This document shows positions 1-9,228 of a stretch of DNA of 64,000 nucleotides, one piece after another (within the stretch, counting starts at the first letter, position 1; every line of letters starts with the position of its first letter). The position numbers and the translations under genes were made by a program. Source of the DNA: Oleiagrimonas citrea (GTDB taxonomy: Bacteria; Pseudomonadota; Gammaproteobacteria; Xanthomonadales; Rhodanobacteraceae); NCBI RefSeq assembly GCF_012395255.1, contig NZ_JAAZQD010000005.1:124001-188000 (forward strand). Reading direction: 5' to 3'. The notes beneath the pieces are model-generated. The model was given only the letters and a program-made list of their open reading frames with translations, did not search any database and had not been told where the DNA came from.

Positions 1-29
1 CGCCCTGAGATTTGTGGGAACCGATTGCC

Positions 30-1403
30 ATGACCACCTCCCTCCATGTCATCGTGCTTGCCGCCGGCGAAGGCAAGCGCATGAAATCGTCCACCGCCAA
101 GGTGCTGCTGCCGCTGGCCGGCCGTCCGCTGCTGGCGCATGTGCTGGATGCCGCGCAGGAACTCGCGCCGGCGTGCGTGCATGTCGTGCATGGTCATCAC
201 GGAGAGCAGGTGCGCAAAGCGTTCGCGGAGCGGGCGGGACTGGTCTGGGTCGAGCAGGCCGAACAGTTGGGCACCGGGCATGCTGTGCGTCTGGCGATGG
301 AGAATGTCCCCGACGACGCCCGCGTGCTGGTGCTGTACGGGGACGTGCCGCTGCTGCGTGCGGATTCGCTGCGCGCGCTGGCTGAAGCCGACGCGCCGCT
401 GGCCGTGCTGGCGGCGGAACAGCCGGATCCGACCGGCTACGGCCGCGTGATGCTGGATGCGCAGCAGCGCGTGGAAGCCATTGTCGAGGAAAAGGACGCC
501 ACGCCGGAGCAGCGTGCGGTGCGTCTGACCAACACCGGCATCATCGCCGCGGACGCCACGCCGCTGCGCGCATGGGTGGCGCAGCTGGGCAATGCCAACG
601 CGCAGAGCGAGTACTATCTGACCGACGTGTTCGGCCTGTCCGCCGCGGACGGCGATCCCGCGCTGTGCGTGCGGCTGGCGGATGCACGCGAAGCGGCGGG
701 AGCGAACAATCCCTGGCAGCTGGCCGAACTGGAGGCGCAATACCGGCAGCGTCGCGCGCGCGAGCTGGCCGAAGCCGGCGTGCGTATTGCCGATCCGGCG
801 CGTTTCGATGCGCGCGGGAACATCACGGTCGGGCGCGACGTGGAGATCGATGTCGACGTGATCCTCGAAGGCGAGGTGACGCTGGGCGACGGCGTGCGCA
901 TCGGGCCGTTCTGCCGGCTGCGCGATGTCGAGTTGGCGGCAGGCACCGAGGTGCGCGCGCACTGCGACCTGGAAGGCGCGGCAACCGAGGGAGCCTGCAC
1001 CATCGGCCCGTATGCGCGCCTGCGTCCTGGCGCACGGCTCGCTGCCGACGCGCATGTCGGCAATTTCGTGGAGATGAAGAAAGCCCATTTGGGGCGGGGC
1101 AGCAAGGCCAACCATCTCACCTATCTCGGCGATGCCGAGATCGGCGCGGGCGTGAATATCGGCGCCGGCACCATCACCTGCAATTACGACGGCGTGAACA
1201 AGCACCTGACCCGGATCGGCGACGGTGCATTCATCGGTTCCAACGCGGCGCTGGTCGCGCCCGTGACCATCGGTGCGCAGGCGACCATCGGCGCCGGTTC
1301 GGTCATCGGCAGTGACGCGCCGGACGGGCAACTCACTGTCGCGCGCGCCCGTCAGGTCACGCTGAAGGGCTGGAAGCGTCCGACGAAGAAGCCCAGCGAA
1401 TAG
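30..1403 (+). CDS. glmU: Bifunctional UDP-GlcNAc pyrophosphorylase / glucosamine-1-phosphate acetyltransferase
   Basis: GlmU makes UDP-N-acetylglucosamine in the cytoplasm for peptidoglycan and LPS. The C-terminal half acetylates glucosamine-1-phosphate and the N-terminal half uridylates the product. The N-terminus shows the nucleotidyltransferase signature [11 protein letters not shown] around residues 9-19, and YGDVPLL follows near residue 105. The C-terminal half (about 250-445) has the left-handed beta-helix hexapeptide pattern, including GNFVEMKKA and NYDG. At 457 residues it has the usual family length. The ATG at 30 is preferred because the residues before it match nothing in the family and the protein then begins [17 protein letters not shown] at 6-8 may end an upstream gene; glmU often follows the atp operon, but that cannot be seen here. 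Confidence 0.97.
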   Translation: MTTSLHVIVLAAGEGKRMKSSTAKVLLPLAGRPLLAHVLDAAQELAPACVHVVHGHHGEQVRKAFAERAGLVWVEQAEQLGTGHAVRLAMENVPDDARVLVLYGDVPLLRADSLRALAEADAPLAVLAAEQPDPTGYGRVMLDAQQRVEAIVEEKDATPEQRAVRLTNTGIIAADATPLRAWVAQLGNANAQSEYYLTDVFGLSAADGDPALCVRLADAREAAGANNPWQLAELEAQYRQRRARELAEAGVRIADPARFDARGNITVGRDVEIDVDVILEGEVTLGDGVRIGPFCRLRDVELAAGTEVRAHCDLEGAATEGACTIGPYARLRPGARLAADAHVGNFVEMKKAHLGRGSKANHLTYLGDAEIGAGVNIGAGTITCNYDGVNKHLTRIGDGAFIGSNAALVAPVTIGAQATIGAGSVIGSDAPDGQLTVARARQVTLKGWKRPTKKPSE

Positions 1404-1605
1404 GCGAACGCGGGGCTGTTCGGCCCGATTTCCGAGTCATTCCGTATCGGACTCCTGGGAAGCCGGAGAGTCGTCCCTGGTCGCGATGAAAGCCGCTGGG
1501 CGCTGGGTTCGCCCCTCGGTCCCATCTCGTGGATGTGCTGTGTGTCAGGCGCTTGCCCGGCTTCGCCAGGATTGCGGTTTCAGGAAGCTTCCCGGTTTTC
1601 GATCA

Positions 1606-2595
1606 TCACGCAAAGCGCCAGCCGTCGATCTCGACCAGCAGTTCGCGGCGGCAGACGTCGCCGAGCAGCAGCAGGTGCGGTGCATCGGGGACGTGGCGCT
1701 GCAGGAAGTCCTCGACAGCCTCCGCGTCCTCGGCATGACGCACGTAGATCTTGAGCGGGTCGTTCTGGCCGAAACATTCCGGCAGCGCACTGTGGCGCAG
1801 CAGCGTACGCAGGTTGGTCAGCGTTTCGGTCAGCTGCGCCTCGAGGTCTCCGTGATGCTGCGAGGCGTGTCCGGTGATGGACGCGGTGCCGGAAATCGCC
1901 AGTGACGTATCGCCCTGCAGGCGCATCGCGCGGGCGAAGCTGGGCGGCGTCGGTCCGTACTGGCGGGGATAGCGCCAGGCGCTCATCTGGCGCGGGTTCT
2001 CCACGCGCTCGCCGGGTTCCGCGGCAGCCAGGCAGTAGACCTGCAGCAGCGGTCTGTCCGAACGATGGCCGATCGCCGTGGCTGCGGGGAAGCCCTGCTG
2101 GAAGAAATCGCGCATGCCCTGCAGGCGGCCGGCGCAGAATTGCTTGTAGCGCTCGGCGTCGCCTTCGCCTTCGTTGATCTGCGCCAGGTAGTTCCACAGA
2201 CGCTGCACGTGCCGCTGCGGGCGCGTTTCCAGGAATGCGCACAGCTGCGTGTAGGCGTGCTCGGCGGCGGGTTGCGGGCCGCCGTGATCGCGTTCGTCGA
2301 TGGTCAGCGCGGCGAACAGCCAGCCTCCGCCGCAGGACCACTGCACGTCGCCTTCGCGGCCGTATTCGACGGCGGCATCGACCTGCCAGAGTTCCAGCGG
2401 CGCGGGCTGGGCGCCGGGGGCATGCAGCGGGACATGCAGCCAGCGCGGATCGTCGCTGGTCGCGGCGGCGCCGAAATCGAACAGAGCCAGCGTGCCCGAT
2501 GCCTGCAGCAAGGCCCGCGCCGTGTCGGCCGGGCGATAGGACACGCGGGGGCGGACATGGGCGGTGGTTCGGATCGGCGAGCTTGCTTGGTTCAT
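1606..2595 (-). CDS. xanB2: XanB2-type chorismatase (3-/4-hydroxybenzoate from chorismate)
   Basis: In Xanthomonas, XanB2 splits chorismate into pyruvate plus 3- or 4-hydroxybenzoate. 3-Hydroxybenzoate is the starter for xanthomonadin and 4-hydroxybenzoate feeds ubiquinone. The family signature is visible at residues 134-158 (WNYLAQIN, then ERYKQFCAGR). The C-terminal third (about 230-329) has the Rid/RutC-like fold sequence typical of FkbO/Hyg5/XanB2 enzymes (SGTASITGHAS, then DPLKIYVR). The start is the ATG at 2595, which gives 329 residues, the usual family length. It is divergent from the acyl carrier protein gene and shares a 124-bp promoter region with it. It converges on glmU. The locus context supports a pigment role. 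I recognise the family firmly; the 3- versus 4-hydroxybenzoate balance cannot be read from sequence. Confidence 0.92.
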   Translation of the reverse strand: MNQASSPIRTTAHVRPRVSYRPADTARALLQASGTLALFDFGAAATSDDPRWLHVPLHAPGAQPAPLELWQVDAAVEYGREGDVQWSCGGGWLFAALTIDERDHGGPQPAAEHAYTQLCAFLETRPQRHVQRLWNYLAQINEGEGDAERYKQFCAGRLQGMRDFFQQGFPAATAIGHRSDRPLLQVYCLAAAEPGERVENPRQMSAWRYPRQYGPTPPSFARAMRLQGDTSLAISGTASITGHASQHHGDLEAQLTETLTNLRTLLRHSALPECFGQNDPLKIYVRHAEDAEAVEDFLQRHVPDAPHLLLLGDVCRRELLVEIDGWRFA

Positions 2596-2719
2596 GCAGG
2601 GTCCTTCGGGGCCGTGCCGGCGCAGCGGCATTTCCAGCAGTCGGCAAAGTGTCCTATGGTACACTCCGCGCCCGCTGCACCGGGAGCGGGCAGTCTCTTG
2701 GGGGAGTGGGAAACCGAGC
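2596..2719. promoter_or_regulatory. Divergent promoter region between xanB2 and the pigment acyl carrier protein gene
   Basis: This 124-bp spacer separates two head-to-head pigment genes. On the + strand TATGGTACACT at about 2655-2665 resembles a -10 region but lacks a convincing -35. A 7-bp stem-loop (2670-2676 pairing with 2685-2691) follows it, then the purine-rich GGGGGAGTGGGA stretch before the ATG at 2720. These are weak signals. They support a promoter here but do not define one. Confidence 0.35.
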
Positions 2720-2992
2720 ATGAGCAAGCAAACCGAGGCCGAGCGCGAGCTGGCCGCACTGATCGTCGAAAATCTAAATCTCGAGGATGTCGCGCCTGCG
2801 GACATGGATCCGGAAGCGCCCCTGTTCGGTGGCGACCTGGGCCTGGACTCGATCGACGCCCTGGAAATCGCCCTGGCGGTGTCGAAGCACTACGGCTTCC
2901 AGCTGCGCTCGGACAATCCCGACAACAAACAGATCTTCGCCAGCCTGCGCGCGCTCTCGGCCCATATCGAGCAGCATCGCCCGCAAGCCTGA
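2720..2992 (+). CDS. Acyl carrier protein of the aryl-polyene locus
   Basis: This 90-residue carrier protein should hold the growing polyene chain on a 4'-phosphopantetheine arm. The attachment motif GLDSID is visible, with the modifiable serine at residue 44, followed by LEIALAVS of helix II. It is slightly longer than housekeeping AcpP, as is common for dedicated polyene carriers. It is the first gene of the rightward pigment operon and lies 25 bp before the COG4648 membrane protein gene. In Xanthomonas the equivalent carrier (XanC) is loaded with 3-hydroxybenzoate by a separate ligase, which is not encoded in this window. Only one carrier protein is seen here, whereas many aryl-polyene loci carry two. 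Confidence 0.93.
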   Translation: MSKQTEAERELAALIVENLNLEDVAPADMDPEAPLFGGDLGLDSIDALEIALAVSKHYGFQLRSDNPDNKQIFASLRALSAHIEQHRPQA

Positions 2993-3017
2993 CGACGCGG
3001 TATTCGCCGTGTCCACG

Positions 3018-3686
3018 ATGAAATCCGGTTTTTTCCGCAGCCTGCTTCCCGGGTTGCTGCTCGGCTATGCGGCACTGGTCTTCACCGGTGCGCTGGGCGG
3101 CGGCGAATGGGCCTATCGTCTTGCGGTGCCGGTGTTGGTTCTCGTGCTGGCCGCGGTGCTGCCGTTGCGGCGTGCGCCCGTGCTGGCGCTCTGGCTGCTG
3201 CTGGCGGCGGTGATGCTCTGGCTTGATGCGCGCGGCCATGCGCACTGGGTGCTGAATCTGGTGCCGATGTTGATCACGGCCGGCCTGGCCTGGCTGTTCG
3301 GCCGCACGCTGCGTGCCGGTCGCGAGCCGCTGGTTCGCCGCGTGGTGCGTGCGGTCGAAGGCGAGGAGCGGCTGCAGGACGCGCGCGTCCTGCGCTACAC
3401 CCGCCAGGTGACCTGGTACTGGGCGATACTGATGGCGCTGCAATGTCTGCTGCTGGCGGCCTGCTGGGCGTTGCTGATCGCCGACGGTCCAATGCAGGCG
3501 TGGGCGCGCGGCTGGCTGCATGTGGGCGGTTATATCCTGCCGGTGCTGGCCATGGCGGCTGAATACGCTGTGCGCCGCTGGCGATTCAGGGATCTGCCGC
3601 ATCCGCGTCCGCACGAGTTCATTCATCGCCTGGTGCGCAGCTGGCCTCGCATCGTGCGGGACGCCCGCGATACGGTGCATTCATGA
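3018..3686 (+). CDS. COG4648-like polytopic membrane protein of aryl-polyene loci
   Basis: This 222-residue protein has about five hydrophobic segments: two near residues 10-50, one near 55-90, and two between about 135 and 190. A basic loop follows (RRVVRAVEGEERLQDARVLRYTRQ). It resembles the uncharacterised COG4648 membrane proteins that recur beside the acyl carrier and ligase genes of aryl-polyene clusters. No enzymatic motif is visible. The ATG at 3018 is chosen; an in-frame GTG at 3009 would add three residues. Its stop overlaps the next start by 4 bp (ATGA), so the two are translationally coupled. Its role in pigment assembly or localisation at the inner membrane is inferred from context only. 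Confidence 0.75.
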   Translation: MKSGFFRSLLPGLLLGYAALVFTGALGGGEWAYRLAVPVLVLVLAAVLPLRRAPVLALWLLLAAVMLWLDARGHAHWVLNLVPMLITAGLAWLFGRTLRAGREPLVRRVVRAVEGEERLQDARVLRYTRQVTWYWAILMALQCLLLAACWALLIADGPMQAWARGWLHVGGYILPVLAMAAEYAVRRWRFRDLPHPRPHEFIHRLVRSWPRIVRDARDTVHS

Positions 3687-3994
3687 CCGGCCCGTCCGAA
3701 CCCATGGCATCCGCGCACCGATTCCGCATTGGTGCGGACCATCCGTGCCTGCCGGGGCATTTCCCCGGCCGGCCCCTGGTGCCGGGCGTAGTGCTACTGG
3801 ATGAGCTCGCCGCCTTGCTGCGGCGCGAGCATGGCTGGCAGTTGACCCGCATCATCGACGCCAAGTTCGTCGCGCCCGTGTGGCCCGAGACCGAGGCGGA
3901 GATCCGCGTGCAGGGTGCCGCGCCGCGGTTGCGCTTCGAGATTCATGGCGAGGCCGGCGTGCTGGCGCGGGGCCGGGTGGAGGTGCGGGCATGA
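3683..3994 (+). CDS. Small hotdog-fold 3-hydroxyacyl-ACP dehydratase (ApeI-like)
   Basis: This 103-residue single-hotdog protein probably dehydrates 3-hydroxyacyl-ACP intermediates during polyene elongation. The FabA/FabZ-type active-site segment is clear: HFPGRPLVPGV at residues 26-36, with the catalytic histidine at 26. It is shorter than FabZ and resembles the ApeI-type dehydratases of aryl-polyene loci. It starts inside the preceding stop (ATGA overlap) and its own stop overlaps the acyltransferase start in the same way, so three genes are coupled. An internal ATG at 3704 is an alternative start that would still keep the motif. Confidence 0.85.
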   Translation: MTGPSEPMASAHRFRIGADHPCLPGHFPGRPLVPGVVLLDELAALLRREHGWQLTRIIDAKFVAPVWPETEAEIRVQGAAPRLRFEIHGEAGVLARGRVEVRA

Positions 3995-4950
3995 GCGCGC
4001 ACTGGCGTCAGCGCCCCGAGGGCGGCGGTTTCTTCGCGTTGTGGCTGATCCGCACCATCGCTCTGCGCTGCGGTCGTCCGGCGGCGCGCGTGGTGCTGTA
4101 CCCGATCACCCTGTATTTCTTCTTCCGTCGCGGTCCCGAGCGTCGCGCGTCGCGCCAGTTCCTGACGCGTGCGCTGGGGCAGCGCGCGACGGTGTGGCAG
4201 ATCCTGCGTCACATCCACAGTTTCGCCTCGATCACGTTGGACCGCGTGTTCATGCTGGCGCGCGGCGAACGCGGATTCCGGCTCGAAGTCGAAGGGCTGG
4301 ATTACCTGCACGACGCCATCGACGAAGGCCGCGGCGCGATGCTGATGGGCTCGCACCACGGCAGTTTCGAGGCCCTGCGCATGCTTTCGCAGCGCTACCA
4401 GAAAGCGCCTCTGCGGATCGTGCTGAACAAGCAGCAGACGCCGGCGATGACGGCGCTGCTGGAGGCGCTGGCGCCGGACATCGGCGAGCGCGTCATCGAC
4501 GGCGCGCAGGATCCGGCCTCCGTGGTGCTGGCGCTGGGCGAGGCCGCGCGGCAGGGCCACATGGTGGCGCTGCTGGCCGATCGCGGGCGGCAGGACGAGG
4601 CGATGCTGCGGGTGCCGTTCCTGGGCGAGGACGCCGCCTTCCCGGTGGGACCCTGGCTGCTGGCGGCCAGCCTGCGCATTCCGGTGGTGTTGTGTTTCGG
4701 ACTGTACCTTGGCGGCAATCGCTATAAGCTGGTGTTCGAGCCGTTCGCGGATACCCGCGAGCTTCCGCGCGAAGGTCGGCGCAAGGCCGTGCGCGGCTAC
4801 GTGCGCGAGTACGCGGCGCGCCTGGAGAGTCTTGCGCGCACGCATCCCTACAACTGGTTTAATTTCTATGATTTCTGGCATGACACTACGCAGGTCGTTG
4901 GGAATGATGCTGGCGCTGGCGTCGGCCGCGACGTGGGCGCGCGCGCCTGA
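3991..4950 (+). CDS. LPLAT-family acyltransferase (lauroyl/myristoyl transferase-like)
   Basis: This 319-residue inner-membrane-associated acyltransferase belongs to the lysophospholipid/LpxL-LpxM family. A hydrophobic segment lies near residues 15-45. The HX4D/E-type catalytic motif appears as HHGSFE around residue 117, and LLADRGRQDEAM corresponds to a later conserved block. Such enzymes are standard in aryl-polyene loci, where they are thought to attach the polyene to a lipid or sugar anchor; the acceptor is not known here. The ATG at 3991 overlaps the previous stop. The last 71 bp overlap the following gene in another frame, so the C-terminal tail (after NWFNFYDFWHD) is probably dispensable. 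Confidence 0.88.
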   Translation: MSAHWRQRPEGGGFFALWLIRTIALRCGRPAARVVLYPITLYFFFRRGPERRASRQFLTRALGQRATVWQILRHIHSFASITLDRVFMLARGERGFRLEVEGLDYLHDAIDEGRGAMLMGSHHGSFEALRMLSQRYQKAPLRIVLNKQQTPAMTALLEALAPDIGERVIDGAQDPASVVLALGEAARQGHMVALLADRGRQDEAMLRVPFLGEDAAFPVGPWLLAASLRIPVVLCFGLYLGGNRYKLVFEPFADTRELPREGRRKAVRGYVREYAARLESLARTHPYNWFNFYDFWHDTTQVVGNDAGAGVGRDVGARA

Positions 4951-5539
4951 GACCGCCGTCGTCGACAAGCCCGACGCGCTGGCGCCGATCGCCAAGCTCG
5001 CGCAGCAGCCGCCGACGCAGGTGGCCTTCGCCGAGGCGCGTTTCTCGGCCCTGCTGAGCCGCCCGCTGGTGGTGTCGGGTCAGTTGTCGTGGGAAGGCGG
5101 CGACCGTCTGCAAAGGCATGTCGATTCGCCCTACGTGGAAACCACCCGCATCGTCGACGGTGAGGTCAGCATGCACCGGGCCGGGCGCGGCACGCGGCAT
5201 TTCTCGCTGGATCGCGCGCCGCCGCTCAAGGCGCTGCTCGATAGCCTGGTCGCGGTGCTGTCGGGCGATCGCGCGCGCTTGTCGAAGGTGTTCACGCCGC
5301 GACTGGACGAAGACGGCGGCGGTCAGGGCTGGACCCTGACGCTAAAGCCGAAATCGCCGCGTCTGGCGCGCAGCCTCGCGCACATCCGCCTGGACGGCGA
5401 CGATCGGGGGCTGCGTTGCATGCTGATCACCGAGGCCAACGGCACGCTGAGCGTCGATCTGCTCGGCCCGCTGGCCGCGCGCATGCCGACGCAGCCGACC
5501 CGCGCCAACCTGACGGCGCTGTGCCGGCATGCCGAATAG
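4880..5539 (+). CDS. LolA-like outer-membrane lipoprotein carrier homologue
   Basis: This 219-residue periplasmic protein begins with a typical signal peptide (MTLRRSLGMMLALASAATWARA, with a likely cleavage after the last alanine). The rest resembles LolA-type carriers found in aryl-polyene clusters, with paired beta-strand segments such as RPLVVSGQLSW and GWTLTLKPKSP. A role in moving the lipid-linked pigment or a lipoprotein towards the outer membrane is inferred from context. The ATG at 4880 gives the best signal peptide but overlaps the acyltransferase gene by 71 bp and has no clear ribosome-binding site. ATGs at 4904 and 4907 would shorten the signal. Its stop overlaps the exporter start. 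Confidence 0.8.
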   Translation: MTLRRSLGMMLALASAATWARAPETAVVDKPDALAPIAKLAQQPPTQVAFAEARFSALLSRPLVVSGQLSWEGGDRLQRHVDSPYVETTRIVDGEVSMHRAGRGTRHFSLDRAPPLKALLDSLVAVLSGDRARLSKVFTPRLDEDGGGQGWTLTLKPKSPRLARSLAHIRLDGDDRGLRCMLITEANGTLSVDLLGPLAARMPTQPTRANLTALCRHAE

Positions 5540-7928
5540 TTCCCTGCGCGCACGCGTCGCGCTGCTGAGCGTCTGGCTGCTGGTCCTGGCGCTGCTGGGG
5601 CTGTACGTGATGCGCACGCTGCGCGTCAGCACCGATTTGCGCAGCTTCATGCCGCCGCCCGCCACGGCCGACCAGCGGTTGCTGATGGACCAGATCGGCA
5701 GCGGTCCGGGTTCGCGACTGTTGCTGGTCGCCCTTGGTGGCGCCCAGCCGGAGAAGCTCGCCGACCTCAGTCGCGGCCTGGCCGATGCGCTGAAGCAGGA
5801 TGCGCGCTTCAGTCAGGTCGTCAACGGCGACTTCCGGCCCGACAGCCTGCCGTCCTCGCTGCTGCCCTACCGCTACCTGCTCTCGCCGACGCTGGATACG
5901 CATCGTCTCGATGCGGCCTATCTGCACGATCAATTGCAACAGCGGCTGGAGGATCTGGCCTCGCCGGCCGGTGGCCTTCTGGAGACCTGGCTGCCGCGCG
6001 ATCCGACTCTGGAAGTGCTGAAGCTGGCGCAACGTTGGTCGCCGCCGCATGCGCCGACTGTGCGCGACGGCGTGTGGATCGACAAGCAGGGCGAGGCGCT
6101 GCTGCTAGTGCAGACTCGCGCCGCCGGTTTCGACCCGGGCGCGCAGCAGGAGGCCATCGCGGCCCTGCGCAAGGCCTTCGACGGGTTGCCGGGGCACGAG
6201 GCGGCGACGCTGACGCTGAGCGGGCCGGGCTATTTCAGCGTGGTCATCAACAAACAGACCCGGCATCAGGCCGACTGGATCGGCTACATCTCCACCATCG
6301 GCTTCATCCTGCTGCTGCTGCTGGCCTACCGCAGTCCGAGCGCGCTGGTGCTGGGCGCGCTGCCCATTGCCAGCGGCGCGCTGGCTGGTCTCGCCGCGCT
6401 GGTGACCTTCTACCCGCAGGTGCACGGCATCACCCTGGCGTTCGGCTTCACGCTGCTCGGCGTGGCGCAGGAATATCCGATCCGCCTGCTCAGCCATCGC
6501 CGCGGCGGTGCGTCGAACCTGCAGAGCGTGCGCGGATTGTGGCCGCTGCTGATGACGGCCATTGCCTCGGCCTGCATCGCCTATCTGGCGTTCTACGCCT
6601 CGGGCGTGCCGGGACTGCAGCAACTGGCAGTGTTCACGATCTGCGGTCTGCTCGGCGCGGGCCTGACCACGCGTTACGCGTTGCCGCGCGTGTTGCCGCA
6701 GCGCTTCGTTGACGTGGCCGACACGCCCGGTCTGGCGCGCTTCCGCCGGTTCCTCGACAATCTGCCGCGCCCGCGCTGGATTCCCGTGCTGGTCACGGCG
6801 GGCGTCGCGGTCATGCTGATCTTCGCGCCCGGCACGTTCTGGCAGAACAATCTGGCCAAGCTGACGCCGCTGCCGGCGAAGCTGCTGAAGACCGACGCCC
6901 GTCTGCGCGCCGCCCTGGGCGCGCCCGATGTGCGCTACCTGCTGGTGCTGGATGCGCCGACGGCGGACGGCGTGTTGGCGCTTTCCGAGCAGGTGCGACC
7001 GAAACTGGATGCGCTGGTGAAGCAGGGCGCGCTGGACGGCGTCGAGCTGCCGTCGCGCTACCTGCCGCCGCGGGCGGTGCAGCGTGCGCGGCAGCGGAAG
7101 CTGCCCGATCACGACGCGCTGGTGGCCGCGTTGAAGCAGGCCACCGCCGGCATGCCGTTCCGCGAGGATGTCTTCGCGCCGTTCGTGCGCGATGTGGACA
7201 AGGCCCGCGCACTGCCGCTGCTGACGCCGGCGATGTTCGAGCGTTCGCCGCTGGGTCAGCGGCTGGCTTCGATGCTGGTGAGGCGTGGCGGCAACCCGCA
7301 GGTCCGGGGGCAGGGTGCCAGCGGAACGCCTGTCACGGCGTCATCCACGTCCTGGGTCGGCCTGGCCACGCTGAGCGGCGTGCACGATCCGGCGGCGCTG
7401 GCCGCATTGTCGGCGCAGACCGACGGCAAGGTACGCCTGCTGGACATCAAGCAGGCTTCGGAGTCGCTGGTTGCCGCCTACCGCTCGCGCATCCTGAAGG
7501 CGCTGGGCGTGGCGATCCTGCTGCTGATCGTCACCGTCAGCGTGGCTCTGCGCAGTCTGCGTCGTGCCTGGCACGTGCTGGGTCCGATGACGCTGGCGAC
7601 GTTCCTGGTGCTGGCGGTCGAGCGCATGGCCGGCATCGAGATTTCCCTGTTCCATCTGGTCGCGCTGATTCTCGCCGCTGGCCTGGGTCTGCACTATGCG
7701 CTGTTCTTCGAGCGCGAGACCGGCGATCCGGCGGAACAGCGACGCACCCTGCATGCGACGGTGGTCTGCGTGCTCTCGGCGCTGCTGGTGTTCGGCATGC
7801 TGGCGTGGTCGTCGATTCCGGTGCTGCGCGCCATCGGCCTGACCGTGAGTCTGGGCGTGGCCTTCCATTTCTGCCTGTCGATCCTGATGGCGCCGCATGC
7901 GGAGAGCGACCGTGCTGCCGAAGAGTGA
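5529..7928 (+). CDS. MMPL/RND-superfamily exporter of aryl-polyene loci
   Basis: This 799-residue inner-membrane exporter is of the COG4258/MMPL type. One transmembrane helix lies near residues 8-28. A long periplasmic loop precedes a five-helix block at about 240-400, and a second loop precedes another block at about 655-790. That is the two-fold RND layout. In aryl-polyene clusters this protein is thought to move the polyene or its lipid conjugate out of the inner membrane; here that is inference. It begins 11 bp before the LolA-like stop and ends 17 bp past the GTG start of the next dehydratase, so the whole set from 2720 to 8367 looks like one operon. Confidence 0.92.
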   Translation: MPNSSLRARVALLSVWLLVLALLGLYVMRTLRVSTDLRSFMPPPATADQRLLMDQIGSGPGSRLLLVALGGAQPEKLADLSRGLADALKQDARFSQVVNGDFRPDSLPSSLLPYRYLLSPTLDTHRLDAAYLHDQLQQRLEDLASPAGGLLETWLPRDPTLEVLKLAQRWSPPHAPTVRDGVWIDKQGEALLLVQTRAAGFDPGAQQEAIAALRKAFDGLPGHEAATLTLSGPGYFSVVINKQTRHQADWIGYISTIGFILLLLLAYRSPSALVLGALPIASGALAGLAALVTFYPQVHGITLAFGFTLLGVAQEYPIRLLSHRRGGASNLQSVRGLWPLLMTAIASACIAYLAFYASGVPGLQQLAVFTICGLLGAGLTTRYALPRVLPQRFVDVADTPGLARFRRFLDNLPRPRWIPVLVTAGVAVMLIFAPGTFWQNNLAKLTPLPAKLLKTDARLRAALGAPDVRYLLVLDAPTADGVLALSEQVRPKLDALVKQGALDGVELPSRYLPPRAVQRARQRKLPDHDALVAALKQATAGMPFREDVFAPFVRDVDKARALPLLTPAMFERSPLGQRLASMLVRRGGNPQVRGQGASGTPVTASSTSWVGLATLSGVHDPAALAALSAQTDGKVRLLDIKQASESLVAAYRSRILKALGVAILLLIVTVSVALRSLRRAWHVLGPMTLATFLVLAVERMAGIEISLFHLVALILAAGLGLHYALFFERETGDPAEQRRTLHATVVCVLSALLVFGMLAWSSIPVLRAIGLTVSLGVAFHFCLSILMAPHAESDRAAEE

Positions 7929-8367
7929 CTGGGCGCACCTGATCCCGCACGCTGGCGGCATGTGCCTGCTGGACGTGGTCGAGGCCTGGGATGACACCGC
8001 CATCCACGCGTGCAGCGAGGGGCATCGCGATCCCGCGAACCCGCTACGCCGGGACGGTCGCCTGCATGCGCTGCATCTGGCCGAATACGGCGCGCAGGCC
8101 GCTGCCGTGCACGGCGCGCTGCGGGCGCGCGAGGCCGGCGCCGGTGCGCCGCGTCCGGGCATGCTGGTGGCGCTGCGCGATGTGCGCCTGGCGTGCGAAT
8201 ACGTCGACGATCTGCCCGGTGTGCTGCAGGTTCACGCCGAGTGCCTGTATGCCGACGACGCGGGCACCCAGTACGCCTTCCGCATCGAGCACGACGGCGT
8301 GCTGCTGGCGCAGGGGCGCTGCGCCGTGATCCACGGCGGCGATGACCTGGCTCCTGCCGCGGGCTGA
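7912..8367 (+). CDS. 3-hydroxyacyl-ACP dehydratase-like hotdog protein (ApeP-like)
   Basis: This 151-residue hotdog protein has the family signature LIPHAGGMCLLDVV near its N-terminus, as in ApeP-type thioesterase/dehydratase proteins of aryl-polyene loci. It probably acts with the smaller hotdog gene upstream as a dehydratase pair in chain elongation. The GTG at 7912 is chosen because GGAGAG (7901-7906) lies five bases before it. An upstream in-frame ATG at 7897 has no ribosome-binding site and would deepen the overlap with the exporter gene. The downstream ketoreductase follows after 59 bp. Confidence 0.8.
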   Translation: MLPKSDWAHLIPHAGGMCLLDVVEAWDDTAIHACSEGHRDPANPLRRDGRLHALHLAEYGAQAAAVHGALRAREAGAGAPRPGMLVALRDVRLACEYVDDLPGVLQVHAECLYADDAGTQYAFRIEHDGVLLAQGRCAVIHGGDDLAPAAG

Positions 8368-8426
8368 AAACGTGCCGCACCGGCACGCTTGCTAGACTTT
8401 CCCTCTTTGCATTCGGAGCGTTCGGT

Positions 8427-9164
8427 ATGAAGGCATCCAGCGACCCGCGTCGTGCCCTGGTCAGTGGCGGCAGCGGCGACATTGGCGCGGCGATCTGCAA
8501 GGCGCTGGCCGCCGCCGGCCAGCATGTGATCGTGCACTCCAACACGCGCATCGAGCGCGCGCAGGAAGTCGTCGAGACGATCCGGGCCGAGGGAGGCAGT
8601 GCCGAGGCGGTGGCGTTCGATGTCGCCGATGCACAGGCCAGCGCGGCCGCGCTGGAGGCGCTGCTCGAGACCGGGCCGATCCATTGCGCGGTCAGCAACG
8701 CCGGCATCCATGACGACGCGCCGATGGCGGGCATGCAGGAAGCGCAGTGGAAGCGGGTGATCGACGTCTCGCTGCACGGCTTCTTCCATCTGGTGCAGCC
8801 GCTGCTGCTGCCGATGGCGCGCGCGCGTTTTGGTCGCGTGGTGGCGATCGGGTCGGTGGCCGGTGTGCTCGGCAATCGCGGTCAGACCAACTATGCGGCG
8901 GCCAAGGCCGGCCTGCACGGAGCGGTGAAATCGCTGGCGCGCGAGATGGCCTCGCGCGGCATCACCGCGAACGTGGTTGCGCCGGGGCTGATCGCCGGGC
9001 GCATGACCGAAACCCTGTTCGCACCGGAGCAGATCAAGGCGATGGTGCCGGCCGGACGCGTTGGCGCGCCGGAGGATGTCGCCGCGCTGGTCGCCTTTCT
9101 GTGCTCGGAATCGGCCGGCTACGTCAACGGACAGGTGATCGGCGTCAATGGCGGGATGGGTTGA
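8427..9164 (+). CDS. FabG-type 3-oxoacyl-ACP reductase
   Basis: This 245-residue short-chain dehydrogenase reduces 3-oxoacyl-ACP with NADPH in the polyene elongation cycle. The nucleotide-binding glycine motif is GGSGDIG at residues 14-20. NAG lies at 91-93, and the catalytic serine, tyrosine and lysine are at 143, 156 and 160 (YAAAK). The C-terminus VIGVNGGMG is typical of FabG. It resembles ApeQ-type reductases more than housekeeping FabG because of its place in the pigment locus. The two ketosynthase genes it would work with are on the opposite strand further right. Confidence 0.9.
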   Translation: MKASSDPRRALVSGGSGDIGAAICKALAAAGQHVIVHSNTRIERAQEVVETIRAEGGSAEAVAFDVADAQASAAALEALLETGPIHCAVSNAGIHDDAPMAGMQEAQWKRVIDVSLHGFFHLVQPLLLPMARARFGRVVAIGSVAGVLGNRGQTNYAAAKAGLHGAVKSLAREMASRGITANVVAPGLIAGRMTETLFAPEQIKAMVPAGRVGAPEDVAALVAFLCSESAGYVNGQVIGVNGGMG

Positions 9165-9228
9165 TGCAGGCTCTGCAATGATCCGACATACTCATTCGAT
9201 GGGTGAGCTGCATCAATGAGGGGGGATC

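Noticed and set aside
1404-1605. Possible terminator between glmU and xanB2
   Set aside because: Only short imperfect inverted repeats without a T-run are present.
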